Shown here piece by piece: positions 8,138 to 15,032 of a DNA stretch of 32,365 nt; position 1 is the stretch's first letter; the number at the start of each line of letters is the position of its first letter. The notes under the pieces are model-generated. The model did no database searches. It was not told the DNA's origin and saw only the letters and a list, made by a program, of their open reading frames with translations. The stretch spans positions 1-32,365 of the IMG/VR virus record IMGVR_UViG_3300020595_000117; one strand, 5' to 3'. A program made the translations under genes and the position numbers. Origin of the DNA: a virus.

Positions 8138-8780
8138 CTTCATCCTCCGTTAGTGCATCCCATGACACAGGGAATAGCTCAATCATCTTATGGTCTATCT
8201 GGGCAGCTACCTCTCGTGTCTCTGCCTGTGTGTCACGCTTGCAGCGTAGGTTACACATATCAGCGAAGGCATCTAAGCTACCTGACCAGTACCACTCAGT
8301 CATAGTAGACTGTGGCAGTACCATACGGGCTTGCTCTGGTGCTACACCATGCTCAAGAAGATCTTTGTAGGCTTTGAGACATGCCCAGTTAGTATCACCC
8401 CAGTCACCTACATCAACGACACCATCACTACCTTGCTTCTTGTCAGCACTGCGCCCTCGCCACACGTCAGGTACATAAAACTCTGGCTCATCATCCACGT
8501 AGCGCCTAGAAATCTCGTTCCATCTCAAGAACTTATGCTTGACTAGCTGCCGTGCTACAAAGATTGGAGCCTTGACGTGGAAGCTTGCGAAGCAATGTCC
8601 GAATGGACTGATGTGCTTGTGCTTGGCTAGGTAGCGAATGAGCTTATCATCCTTAGCCTTGAGCTTTGGTGGCCCCCAAGGATCGTCTTCCATCTCAGAT
8701 TTCTTACCAAATGACACTCGTGCAGCGTTAGCTACGGTCAAGTCACTACCCATGTGGGTAATGTAAGTTGCTTCAATCAT
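8130..8780 (-). CDS. thyX: Flavin-dependent thymidylate synthase ThyX
   Basis: The product converts dUMP to dTMP using FAD, NADPH and methylene-tetrahydrofolate. The 216-residue protein has the family landmarks [10 protein letters not shown] (about 17-26), HISPFGH (56-62) and the C-terminal [15 protein letters not shown] region. The ThyX signature is present but altered. The usual RHRxxSxNExSxRY reads [14 protein letters not shown] (residues 81-94), so both signature arginines are lysines and the first serine is Arg; the serine in the NEIS portion is retained. The length is typical. It sits with RNR and MazG in the same leftward block and would supply dTMP. It overlaps the endonuclease VII-like gene by 8 nt. 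Confidence 0.92.
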   Translation of the reverse strand: MIEATYITHMGSDLTVANAARVSFGKKSEMEDDPWGPPKLKAKDDKLIRYLAKHKHISPFGHCFASFHVKAPIFVARQLVKHKFLRWNEISRRYVDDEPEFYVPDVWRGRSADKKQGSDGVVDVGDWGDTNWACLKAYKDLLEHGVAPEQARMVLPQSTMTEWYWSGSLDAFADMCNLRCKRDTQAETREVAAQIDHKMIELFPVSWDALTEDEDD

Positions 8781-9207
8781 GTGCTATCTCCTCATGTTTT
8801 TGTAGGTACGCTACGGCATTTCTAATTCTATTGATGTCATCTTTGAATGCACCCAGTCCTGTATTGCAATGATGACACAGCCAACCTCTATACGTTTCTG
8901 TATCGTGGCAGTGATCAAGTACCCAATTCTGTAATCTCTTCTGTCCCTTCTTTCCTATCTGATCAATGCTGCGATCACATATGGGACAAGTGTAACTGTC
9001 GTCAGGATACGGGTGCAACTTCTTTAAATATTTAACCAGATTGGATTGCTCCCTAGCACAAGTGCGGCACTTTCTTTTTATCTCACCTGATACCATGTGC
9101 TGAAATTTCTCAACAGGTTGTACTACACCACAGTTATTACACTCAAGTCCATCTTCGTAATGCTCTACAACCTTTTCAAACAGTTCTAGTTGGTTCTCAC
9201 TAATCAT
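8773..9207 (-). CDS. Endonuclease VII-like (His-Me finger) nuclease
   Basis: Residues 96-120 (VLDHCHDTETYRGWLCHHCN) match the T4 endonuclease VII / HNH fold. D98, H99 and H101 form the catalytic strand, C111 and C114 pair with C74 and C77 for zinc, and N115 follows. A second pair of CxxC motifs (C23/C26 and C47/C50) forms an extra N-terminal zinc finger. The length (144 aa) is close to T4 gp49 (157 aa). It may resolve branched DNA, or be a free-standing homing-type HNH enzyme that inserted next to thyX. The genome also encodes a T7-type endonuclease I, so the resolvase role may be redundant. Confidence 0.85.
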   Translation of the reverse strand: MISENQLELFEKVVEHYEDGLECNNCGVVQPVEKFQHMVSGEIKRKCRTCAREQSNLVKYLKKLHPYPDDSYTCPICDRSIDQIGKKGQKRLQNWVLDHCHDTETYRGWLCHHCNTGLGAFKDDINRIRNAVAYLQKHEEIAHD

Positions 9208-9344
9208 TAAAATGGAACCTCACCGTACTTGTTTCGTGGATCTACATAATATCCTGGCTGCATATAGTCAGGCTTCTCTGCGCTTGGCTTAGGGTGGACA
9301 CTCTCTAGGCCCATCTCTTTAAGGAAATCTTTAAGATCGTTCAT
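9207..9344 (-). CDS. Small hypothetical protein, 45 aa
   Basis: The 45-codon frame starts at 9344, overlapping the primase stop as ATGA, and ends in a TAATG junction with the endonuclease VII-like gene. The product has an amphipathic N-terminal helix (MNDLKDFLKEMGLES) and a proline/tyrosine-rich tail (PDYMQPGYYVDPRNKYGEVP). It could be a short interaction peptide for a replication protein, but this is speculative. Confidence 0.63.
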   Translation of the reverse strand: MNDLKDFLKEMGLESVHPKPSAEKPDYMQPGYYVDPRNKYGEVPF

Positions 9345-10126
9345 GATAGTAATTCCTTTAATCGTTCTAGGTCATCAGTTAGCCTATATTTGATGTCATC
9401 GTCAAGTCTAAAGGCTAAACAATTTGCATTGGTCCATAGTGCTATCTCTCTACTAAACTGCAAAGTCTTGTGTGCAGCATCAGGATCTAGTGCTACAATA
9501 ACATTGTCATACTGGCTTATTTTATCCATGTGTGCAGACGTAAGGGCTGTGCCTAGGATAGCCATGGCTGTCACGTTAGGAAACTCCTGATAAGCAACCA
9601 TAGCTGACACACAATCCTCTAATACTAGAAGTGTTGAACCCGTCCCTACAGTGTAGTAGTCTGCCTTACCTGTATAGCGATACCACTTAGGCAGCTTATC
9701 GCCCACTGCACGTCCATTAGCATCAATGATGCGCCCTTTGTAGTGTATCGGGAATACAACACGTTCATCCTTAACATCATAGAGTAGGCGTCTATCTACG
9801 ATACCCCAGCGTTTAGTGAACCTGTGAAACTTATCATGCTCTGCTGTAGGCTGTACCACATATTCAGGTATCTCCATAGTCTCAGGCTCCATCTGCATAG
9901 GCTTCTCTTGTTTAGCCATGAGGATTTTTATCTCTGCTGCTGTAAGGTCAGTGTGATGATACCCGCCAATGCTACAGTTTAGCTTATAGCAGTTGTACTT
10001 GATTAGCCCCATCTCTTTGGTGACAGTAAATGTGTTCCTGCTATGGCAGGATGGGCAGTTCATACGTCTGCTCTCATCCTCTTTTAAGTCGAGGCTGTCT
10101 AAGTATTTACGAATGTTCATCGTCAT
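9341..10126 (-). CDS. DNA primase with zinc-binding and TOPRIM domains
   Basis: The 261-residue product starts with a zinc-binding domain (C24, C27 in CPSC; C46, C51 in NCYKLNC), followed by a linker and a TOPRIM domain with LLVLEDCVSAM (E170) and VALDPDAA (D214, D216). This is the primase half of a T7 gp4-like system, encoded separately from the helicase. It would recognise template sites and lay down RNA primers for PolA. AGAGG lies 4-5 nt upstream of the ATG at 10126; another ATG two codons later is possible. The start overlaps the integrase end by 20 nt. Confidence 0.9.
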   Translation of the reverse strand: MTMNIRKYLDSLDLKEDESRRMNCPSCHSRNTFTVTKEMGLIKYNCYKLNCSIGGYHHTDLTAAEIKILMAKQEKPMQMEPETMEIPEYVVQPTAEHDKFHRFTKRWGIVDRRLLYDVKDERVVFPIHYKGRIIDANGRAVGDKLPKWYRYTGKADYYTVGTGSTLLVLEDCVSAMVAYQEFPNVTAMAILGTALTSAHMDKISQYDNVIVALDPDAAHKTLQFSREIALWTNANCLAFRLDDDIKYRLTDDLERLKELLS

Positions 10127-11024
10127 CTTTACCTCTCGCTGCTAGTGCCTTGGATGCACCACTGAATGTGTTGACCATGTAAGGCTTTACTGATCCAACT
10201 TCCTTGTGTCCTGTTACCTGCATGATACCTGCTAAGTCTGCGCCACCCTCCATCATCTCTGTGACAGCGGTACGCCGTAAGTCCATAGCTGTGAGTGTCA
10301 TAGGTAGATTAGCTTCCTTGAGTACCTCATTGATAATGATACCTATTTCTACTTTATCGTAGGGTGAGTACGCCCCCGCCCTTGGCTTTACACGAGGCGC
10401 AACGTAGTCCTGGAACCCAAAGTCTTTCTTTTGCTGTCGCAGCATATCACACAAACCCTTAGAGATAGGAAGGTGTATCTCTGCGTTGCGCTTGCTCTGT
10501 GTTAAGTCCATGCGGCACTGAGTTAAGTCTAGCTTGTCCCACTGGAGAACACGCATATCACCAACACGCTGCCCCCAATCGTAAGCCATGTGAACAATCA
10601 GCCCAATGCTGCGCCAGCGGAAGTCACCATAAGCTGTGGAAAGGAATGTCTGTACTTGATCTCTGCTCCATAGTACACGCCGTGGTTGACCAGACTTGGT
10701 TTCTAATAGAGCCACTGGATCGTGCGTCATTACGTCATGTCTCATTGAATGTTTCCATGCTACAGACAGAACAGACTTACGATAGTTAGCAGTGCGAACA
10801 CCAACGGATAGCCAGCTTTCATAAGCCTGAGTAAGGTGACGTACCTTGATACTCTTATGGCGATACGCCCCAAGGCGCTTGCCCTCCACTACTGTGCTAC
10901 ACACCGCAGCCAGTTGAGTATCGTAGTCCTTCTGTGTCGTAGCTGCCAACCTAGCAAACGCAGGTGACTTGGCATAGAAGTCTACGATCTCTTGTAGTGT
11001 GGCTGATGCCTTGGGGATATTCAT
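10107..11024 (-). CDS. Tyrosine recombinase / phage integrase
   Basis: The 305-residue protein has an N-terminal SAM-like DNA-binding domain (about residues 8-100) and a catalytic domain. Catalytic candidates are R153 (WGQRVGDMRVLQW), K178 (QSKRN), R250 (AMDLRRTAVTEM), H273 (VTGHKEV) and the nucleophile Y282 (VKPYMVNT). The usual histidine of the HxxR box is Met (M247), a change from consensus. The gene would mediate site-specific integration or resolve replication products. It is embedded in the replication block, with no visible excisionase, repressor or attachment site beside it. The ribosome-binding site AGGAGAGAG lies just upstream. Confidence 0.9.
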   Translation of the reverse strand: MNIPKASATLQEIVDFYAKSPAFARLAATTQKDYDTQLAAVCSTVVEGKRLGAYRHKSIKVRHLTQAYESWLSVGVRTANYRKSVLSVAWKHSMRHDVMTHDPVALLETKSGQPRRVLWSRDQVQTFLSTAYGDFRWRSIGLIVHMAYDWGQRVGDMRVLQWDKLDLTQCRMDLTQSKRNAEIHLPISKGLCDMLRQQKKDFGFQDYVAPRVKPRAGAYSPYDKVEIGIIINEVLKEANLPMTLTAMDLRRTAVTEMMEGGADLAGIMQVTGHKEVGSVKPYMVNTFSGASKALAARGKDDDEHS

Positions 11025-11040
11025 TTCTCTCTCCTGTAGT

Positions 11041-11127
11041 TTAAGGGTTTATATAGACGTAGCCTAGGTAAAGAAAGGGTGCTAGGACGTACAAGCCTAC
11101 TAGTGATCTTAGTATCTCTCCTATCAT
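11041..11127 (-). CDS. 28-residue membrane micropeptide
   Basis: The ATG at 11127 overlaps the upstream stop as ATGA. The frame encodes one hydrophobic helix (LRSLVGLYVLAPFLYLGYVY) flanked by a short N terminus and an INP tail, then stops 16 nt before the integrase start. The exact coupling and the single clean transmembrane segment support translation, though so short a peptide cannot be proven from sequence alone. The function is unknown. Confidence 0.5.
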   Translation of the reverse strand: MIGEILRSLVGLYVLAPFLYLGYVYINP

Positions 11128-11312
11128 GATCTATAGCTTTTCAGAACAGTATTCTTAACGCTCTTCATGGTTATACGATGCACCTTGTTGTCCTCAAATA
11201 GTTTAGCTCGTAGACGATGGGCATCGTATGGTGTGAACACTGTAGATACAAACTCCTCATGCTGATTGACGTATGTGTTCTTGTAAACCTTGATTGCTTT
11301 ACTGGCTATCAT
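11124..11312 (-). CDS. Basic hypothetical protein, 62 aa
   Basis: The product is lysine- and arginine-rich (MIASKAIKVYKNTYVNQHEE at the start; KNTVLKSYRS at the end) and probably small alpha/beta. It lies between a HTH protein and a membrane micropeptide, joined to the first by a one-base TAATG junction and to the second by ATGA. Its basic charge could fit nucleic acid binding. No family is recognised. Confidence 0.65.
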   Translation of the reverse strand: MIASKAIKVYKNTYVNQHEEFVSTVFTPYDAHRLRAKLFEDNKVHRITMKSVKNTVLKSYRS

Positions 11313-11527
11313 TACGCTGTCTCCTCAATAAGCACATAGCGTGTGTACTGCTGACCTGTCACAGGGTGCTTACCCTTAACGCCATCAATGCGGTAGCCTG
11401 ACTTGCGTAGCTCAGAGATACGCTTAGTGAATGACTGGATGCTGTAGTCCAGCATAGCCTCACGCTGGGTCAGACCCTTGGTTGCACGAAGGTGTGTGAT
11501 GATCTTAGAGTTTTGTGTGTTAGTCAT
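11312..11527 (-). CDS. Winged helix-turn-helix phage protein, 71 aa
   Basis: The sequence THLRATKGLTQREAML followed by SFTKRISELRKSGYRI and a beta-wing ending RYVLIEE fits a compact winged HTH of the kind annotated as a helix-turn-helix domain in many phages (HTH_55-like). It would bind DNA, possibly as a regulator, but the target cannot be inferred. A GGAGAGAGA ribosome-binding site precedes the ATG at 11527. The 73 nt between its start and the next gene upstream hold nothing convincing. Confidence 0.75.
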   Translation of the reverse strand: MTNTQNSKIITHLRATKGLTQREAMLDYSIQSFTKRISELRKSGYRIDGVKGKHPVTGQQYTRYVLIEETA

Positions 11528-11600
11528 GTCTCTCTCCTTTGTTAGACATTTATAGATTAGTAATTGTATTCGGCTGCGTCAATGTTACCATTATGTCACG

Positions 11601-11852
11601 TTACATTTCAGCAACACCTAGGACGCCAGTGTTCTCCCACTCAGCGAATAGCCCCTGCTTTTCCAGGATAGCATTGATCTTGTGGTTGACACCAAAGTCA
11701 TCCAAGACAGTGCCACCAAACTCACAGTAGTAGTCAGCCCACACCTCTGGGTAGTTGTCCTCACCTGAGATGCGGAAGCCATCGTCATCCTCATAGACTG
11801 TGACGCCTAGTTTCTTGAGTTGATCATATGCGGTACGATAGTTCTTCTTCAT
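11601..11852 (-). CDS. Acidic hypothetical protein, 83 aa
   Basis: The ATG at 11852 is chosen because it overlaps the stop of the 47-residue gene as ATGA and has AAGGG about 8 nt upstream; a longer frame to 11948 would overlap that gene entirely. The product (MKKNYRTAYDQLKKLGVTVY...) has an N-terminal helix, a beta segment with DDDGFRISGED, and an acidic WADYYCEFGG region. The function is unknown. Confidence 0.68.
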   Translation of the reverse strand: MKKNYRTAYDQLKKLGVTVYEDDDGFRISGEDNYPEVWADYYCEFGGTVLDDFGVNHKINAILEKQGLFAEWENTGVLGVAEM

Positions 11853-11992
11853 TCTGTTACCCTTATCTCTGTTTTGATACCTTCCATGCGGCTGTAAGTA
11901 GCAGCCAGTCTGTCTGCCTCCCTCATGTCTGTCACTGTGTGATAGCACAAGGGTTTGTGCGTTATCTTGCTGGTGATTATGATGCGGATCAT
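11849..11992 (-). CDS. Small basic hypothetical protein, 47 aa
   Basis: The 47-codon frame is linked at both ends by ATGA overlaps. The product begins MIRIIITSKITHKPLCYHTV and ends TEIRVTE, with a beta-alpha-beta-like pattern and a central helix (MREADRLAATYSRMEG). No family is recognised. Confidence 0.6.
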   Translation of the reverse strand: MIRIIITSKITHKPLCYHTVTDMREADRLAATYSRMEGIKTEIRVTE

Positions 11993-12147
11993 GTCTCTAT
12001 TTCCTCTACATAGTTTATGTTGTAGTCTGCGCAGTCTAATGTGTCATGCACTGATAGTTCACGCACTATTTGTTCTGCCTGTTCTTCATTATCAGCCTCA
12101 ACCTCAAACGAGTTGTATATGGTAATACTTACATGGTACTTAGTCAT
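11989..12147 (-). CDS. Small acidic hypothetical protein, 52 aa
   Basis: The product begins MTKYHVSITIYNSFEVEADN, followed by EEQAEQIVRELS and a C-terminal acidic strand. It looks like a beta-beta-alpha-beta mini-fold of the type often seen in phage DpnD/PcfM-like or DUF proteins, but no family can be named. It is joined to its upstream neighbour by TAATG and to its downstream neighbour by ATGA. Confidence 0.62.
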   Translation of the reverse strand: MTKYHVSITIYNSFEVEADNEEQAEQIVRELSVHDTLDCADYNINYVEEIET

Positions 12148-12317
12148 TACGACAACTCCTCTATCACTAAGTTATACACTGTGCAACGATCCAGATAGTA
12201 TTGCATGACATCTATGTCAGTGTAGTCTGGTGCATCCATGCCGGACATGTCAATGTCATTGTCAATCATTTCCTTCAGCATGAATAGCTGGCTTGATGTT
12301 AGTTCTAGCGTATACAT
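12147..12317 (-). CDS. Small acidic hypothetical protein, 56 aa
   Basis: The product (MYTLELTSSQLFMLKEMIDN...) has a short strand, a helix and a very acidic centre (NDIDMSGMDAPDYTDIDVMQ). The start lies 3 nt after the preceding stop (position 12321) and the stop forms a TAATG junction. The composition resembles other small acidic phage proteins such as DNA mimics, but there is no specific evidence for that role. Confidence 0.62.
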   Translation of the reverse strand: MYTLELTSSQLFMLKEMIDNDIDMSGMDAPDYTDIDVMQYYLDRCTVYNLVIEELS

Positions 12318-12320
12318 TGT

Positions 12321-12515
12321 TCAGTCCTCCAGTATTTCATCTAAATTTAGTTCAGTATCTAGCGTGTGCTTGTTGCACATCTCATCAAACACAGAAGCGG
12401 GATTTTCTTCAAAGATGTGCTCATATATGTCCTCATCCTTTACATGGTCAGGCACTTCATACTCTGGATACCAAGTGTCTGTGCGTGTAAGTTTTAGTTT
12501 GATTGTCCTAGGCAT
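12321..12515 (-). CDS. Small acidic hypothetical protein, 64 aa
   Basis: The ATG at 12515 shares one base with the methyltransferase stop (TAATG), so it is preferred over an in-frame extension to 12560 lying inside that gene. The product begins MPRTIKLKLTRTDTWYPEYE and continues into an acidic helix region (DHVKDEDIYEHIFEENP) with one cysteine. The function is unknown. It may be co-translated with the methyltransferase. Confidence 0.65.
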   Translation of the reverse strand: MPRTIKLKLTRTDTWYPEYEVPDHVKDEDIYEHIFEENPASVFDEMCNKHTLDTELNLDEILED

Positions 12516-13456
12516 TACGCCATTCCTTTCATGATGTGTTTGATTACTTCTACTGTCCATCCATTGCCCAGCATACGATACCGCTGCGTGTTACTAACGT
12601 GTGCAGTGTAGCCCTCTGGCACAGTCTGTAAGCGTTCACACTCTAAGGGTGTTAGCTTGCGCCATGCGTCAGGGTCAACGTATGTCTTAGGCTCAAGGTT
12701 GCCACCGCTACTAGCGCACAGGCTTGGCCCTTTACCCGCAGGGTGATACACTCGTTTGTTGTAGCCATGTCCCTTGAGATCAGCATCACCAACATGGCAC
12801 ATACCATCTGTGCTAAAGACTAACTGTCTGCGGTGCTTCTCAAAGTATGACTTGAGGTTTCCGCCCTTGAAATAGTTGGCGTCAATACAGTGTAACTTGT
12901 CCCTGTCTGTGCAACCATCCTCTAAGATGTCAGACAATACAATACCACGATCCTCTGGGATGCCATCCATAGGGATGTTAGTCCAGTATAGGCGGTGTCT
13001 GTTCTGTGCTGACACTAGGTTGCTGTTGATTGCCACAGGCTCAACGCCCAGCATCTCAGTGATAACTTCCATGCTCTCCTTCTTCATCCTGACATTCTCC
13101 AGCAGGAAATACTTGGGCTTGAGAGCCTTGAGAAGTCTGACATACTCAAAGAATAACTTACTGCGTGGGTCATCAAAGTTGAGTTGCTTACCTGCAAAGC
13201 TGAAGCCTTGGCATGGTGAGCCGCCGATCAGTAAGTCAATTTTGTGTCCACAGTCAAAGTCATCCATCAGGTGATCGCCAGAGGTCTGTACGTTACGCAC
13301 ATCGCCAAGGTGTATCATGTCAGGGTAGTTGGCTTGAGCCACCTTGATTGCATACTTGTCAATCTCCGCAGCGAAATAGTTTTCTACCTTGATGCCCAGC
13401 TGGTCAAGTGCAATCTGACCACAGGACATACCATCAAATAAGCTTAGAACATTCAT
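12515..13456 (-). CDS. dcm: Orphan DNA (cytosine-5) methyltransferase
   Basis: The 313-residue protein carries the C5-methyltransferase motifs in order: motif I LFDGMSCG (6-13), motif IV GGSPCQGFS with nucleophile C82, motif VI LLENV (E120), motif VIII AQNRHRLY (150-157), motif IX LTPLECERLQTVPEGYT and motif X RYRMLGNGWTVEVI. The target-recognition region lies roughly at residues 185-270. The ATG at 13456 starts directly before motif I and has GAGG 8 nt upstream. No restriction enzyme gene is next to it, so the likely role is self-protection of phage DNA against host restriction, or epigenetic control. The target sequence cannot be read from the protein. Confidence 0.94.
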   Translation of the reverse strand: MNVLSLFDGMSCGQIALDQLGIKVENYFAAEIDKYAIKVAQANYPDMIHLGDVRNVQTSGDHLMDDFDCGHKIDLLIGGSPCQGFSFAGKQLNFDDPRSKLFFEYVRLLKALKPKYFLLENVRMKKESMEVITEMLGVEPVAINSNLVSAQNRHRLYWTNIPMDGIPEDRGIVLSDILEDGCTDRDKLHCIDANYFKGGNLKSYFEKHRRQLVFSTDGMCHVGDADLKGHGYNKRVYHPAGKGPSLCASSGGNLEPKTYVDPDAWRKLTPLECERLQTVPEGYTAHVSNTQRYRMLGNGWTVEVIKHIMKGMA

Positions 13457-13457
13457 C

Positions 13458-13628
13458 TCAATATCCTCTCTCTCTTTGCAATGCTGTCGCCTGTTCATCA
13501 GTAACGTCCAGCAATATGTTCTTTACCTCCTGCTCAGTCAGGTGGAAGTGTCTTGCTACCTGTGCGAGTGTCTTGTTGGTTGTGTCAAACATATCGCACA
13601 CTTCTTGGTCTAGTGTCCCAATGGTCAT
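13458..13628 (-). CDS. Small HTH-like protein, 56 aa
   Basis: The centre of the product (NKTLAQVARHFHLTEQEVKN) has the spacing of a helix-turn-helix, like the sigma-70-region-4 or resolvase type, with a leading DQEVCDMFDTT helix. It could be a small DNA-binding regulator of the methyltransferase gene that starts 1 nt after its stop. The start overlaps the upstream stop as ATGA. Function is inferred only from the HTH pattern. Confidence 0.66.
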   Translation of the reverse strand: MTIGTLDQEVCDMFDTTNKTLAQVARHFHLTEQEVKNILLDVTDEQATALQRERGY

Positions 13629-13948
13629 GATGTCACCTTCTTTGTTAGATAGATTATGAGCTTGTCCACATTGTCAAACTCCTCATGAAATGTCATCATA
13701 CCCTCTGCGTCATAGCAGTTGTATGATAGTAAGCTCCACTCTGGATCTTCCCGCATGGCAGGGTCTACATAGTCCACGAATACCTGACAATAATTGCCAT
13801 GCCGTTCCTCTTTGAGCAGTGACGGGCAAGTGTCATTCTTCCACGAGCTATGCTCCCAGCCATGCGGTGACAATGCGTGAAAGAGTTTATTCAGGGTGTC
13901 ATAGTTGTCATAATCTGCGTGTGGTACGTCTGCGATAGCGTAGATCAT
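13625..13948 (-). CDS. Hypothetical protein, 107 aa
   Basis: The product begins MIYAIADVPHADYDNYDTLN, is rich in aromatic and acidic residues, and contains three cysteines (NDTCPSLL, NYCQVFVDYVDP, SYNCYDAEG). It ends in a helix-strand segment (NVDKLIIYLTKKVTS). The cysteines do not form a clear CxxC zinc motif. The start lies 3 nt after the preceding stop. No family is recognised. Confidence 0.7.
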   Translation of the reverse strand: MIYAIADVPHADYDNYDTLNKLFHALSPHGWEHSSWKNDTCPSLLKEERHGNYCQVFVDYVDPAMREDPEWSLLSYNCYDAEGMMTFHEEFDNVDKLIIYLTKKVTS

Positions 13949-13951
13949 TGT

Positions 13952-14167
13952 TTAAACCTCCATCAGTCCATCTGTCTTGTGAAAATATATGTGATGACGC
14001 ATTCCGCCTTCGTTCCTGCGCTTTGCTGTACTGCCAATTTTGATATCCAGCTGGCCTTCTTCTGCTTCTACCCAAATAGTAATCCTGTCGGGGTAGTCAA
14101 GCTTGAATTTAGCTAAAGCCCGTGCCGCTACGTCCAGCGTGGTTGTGTCTATGTCTAGTCGTGCCAT
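13952..14167 (-). CDS. Hypothetical protein, 71 aa
   Basis: The ATG at 14167 lies one base after the stop of the 33-residue membrane peptide; an in-frame extension to 14248 would cover that gene and is rejected. The product (MARLDIDTTTLDVAARALAK...) has an N-terminal helix, a strand (DRITIWVEAEEGQLDIKIGS) and a basic tail with RRNEGGMRHHIYFHK. The function is unknown. Confidence 0.7.
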   Translation of the reverse strand: MARLDIDTTTLDVAARALAKFKLDYPDRITIWVEAEEGQLDIKIGSTAKRRNEGGMRHHIYFHKTDGLMEV

Positions 14168-14168
14168 G

Positions 14169-14270
14169 TCATTTATCCTCTTTGTTGTTGTCCAGTGGGA
14201 AATACATAAACGCAGCCCCAGCGATTGATAAGCCCAAACATAGGGCAAAGATTAAAAGTGTTGCCATCAT
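14169..14270 (-). CDS. 33-residue single-span membrane micropeptide
   Basis: The frame starts with two ATGs (14270 and 14267) behind an AGGCGG-like ribosome-binding site. It encodes one hydrophobic helix (LLIFALCLGLSIAGAAFMYF), then a short charged tail (DNNKEDK). The clean N-out/C-in-like layout, the spacing to both neighbours and the in-operon position support translation. It could be a small membrane-acting protein; no family is known. Confidence 0.55.
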   Translation of the reverse strand: MMATLLIFALCLGLSIAGAAFMYFPLDNNKEDK

Positions 14271-14281
14271 GTTACACCGCC

Positions 14282-14872
14282 TTATATGTTGTGGATGCGT
14301 TTCCATGTTGTCCATGTGATAGCTTGCAATTCATGCGGCTTAACTTTCACACGCTTGGCAGCTGTTACATAGGCGGCTTGCAATTCACGATACTGTTTCT
14401 TGCCCATGTTTGTTTTGTCAGATGTAAGGCCTTCACGCTTGCCCCTTGCAATATTCAATGCGTGCCCATCAATAGTTACTTCATCAAGCCCACGAATATT
14501 AGAGTAGAAAGAGCGGATCTTCTGCCCATTGAGGCGGGAAAGAATGTCTTCATCTGTTGTCAGGTCATCCTCTAAGATAGACCACGCCTTCTGCTTCATC
14601 GTGTTATAGCAGGACACTTTGAAGTCATCTGTTGTGTCGCCACTGATCCACGCTTGGCACATAGTTAGAGCGTCCTTGCAATTCCGTTCCCATCTGTTGT
14701 TAGGCGATAGTGCCGCCATAACGCCGATCACTGTTGTCTCTGGAATGTTAGTCTCTTTTGCAATCCATGCCGCCATGCGCTTTGCTCTATCGTACCATTC
14801 AACGCCATCCGATACGTCTGACACTGTGGCAATGCGGTATGTCTTAAGGATATTTCTCACATAATTTGTCAT
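14282..14872 (-). CDS. Putative helix-hairpin-helix DNA-glycosylase-like phage protein
   Basis: This 196-residue protein is the first gene of the leftward block. A conserved-looking segment (VMAALSPNNRWERNCKDAL) at about 51-69 is followed by a helical region with QKIRSFYSNI and then VTIDGHALNIARG (about 132-144). The last segment resembles the VDxHxxR region of HhH-GPD DNA glycosylases, where the Asp is catalytic (D135 here). A canonical GxG hairpin is not obvious, so the similarity could be superficial. Related proteins occur in many phages without known function. Possible roles are base excision or DNA hypermodification, next to an orphan methyltransferase. Confidence 0.72.
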   Translation of the reverse strand: MTNYVRNILKTYRIATVSDVSDGVEWYDRAKRMAAWIAKETNIPETTVIGVMAALSPNNRWERNCKDALTMCQAWISGDTTDDFKVSCYNTMKQKAWSILEDDLTTDEDILSRLNGQKIRSFYSNIRGLDEVTIDGHALNIARGKREGLTSDKTNMGKKQYRELQAAYVTAAKRVKVKPHELQAITWTTWKRIHNI

Positions 14873-15032
14873 TGTCTTACTCTTTCTGTTTTGTGTTACT
14901 TTCTACAATCAATAGGACATACTTCAAAAGAGATGTACAATAAAAAATACAATTCCTGGTCAGAAACTTTAAAGCGTGACATTTGAGCAACATTAAAGAT
15001 CCAGGTTTTTATCGTGCTATATAGTAGTGCAG

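Noticed and set aside
10107-11130. Integrase-linked attachment site
   Set aside because: No tRNA-like sequence or imperfect core repeats are visible beside the integrase; space between genes is only a few bases.
11577-11600. Tiny minus-strand ORF upstream of the HTH gene gap
   Set aside because: It encodes only 13 residues and lacks coupling to its neighbours or a ribosome-binding site.
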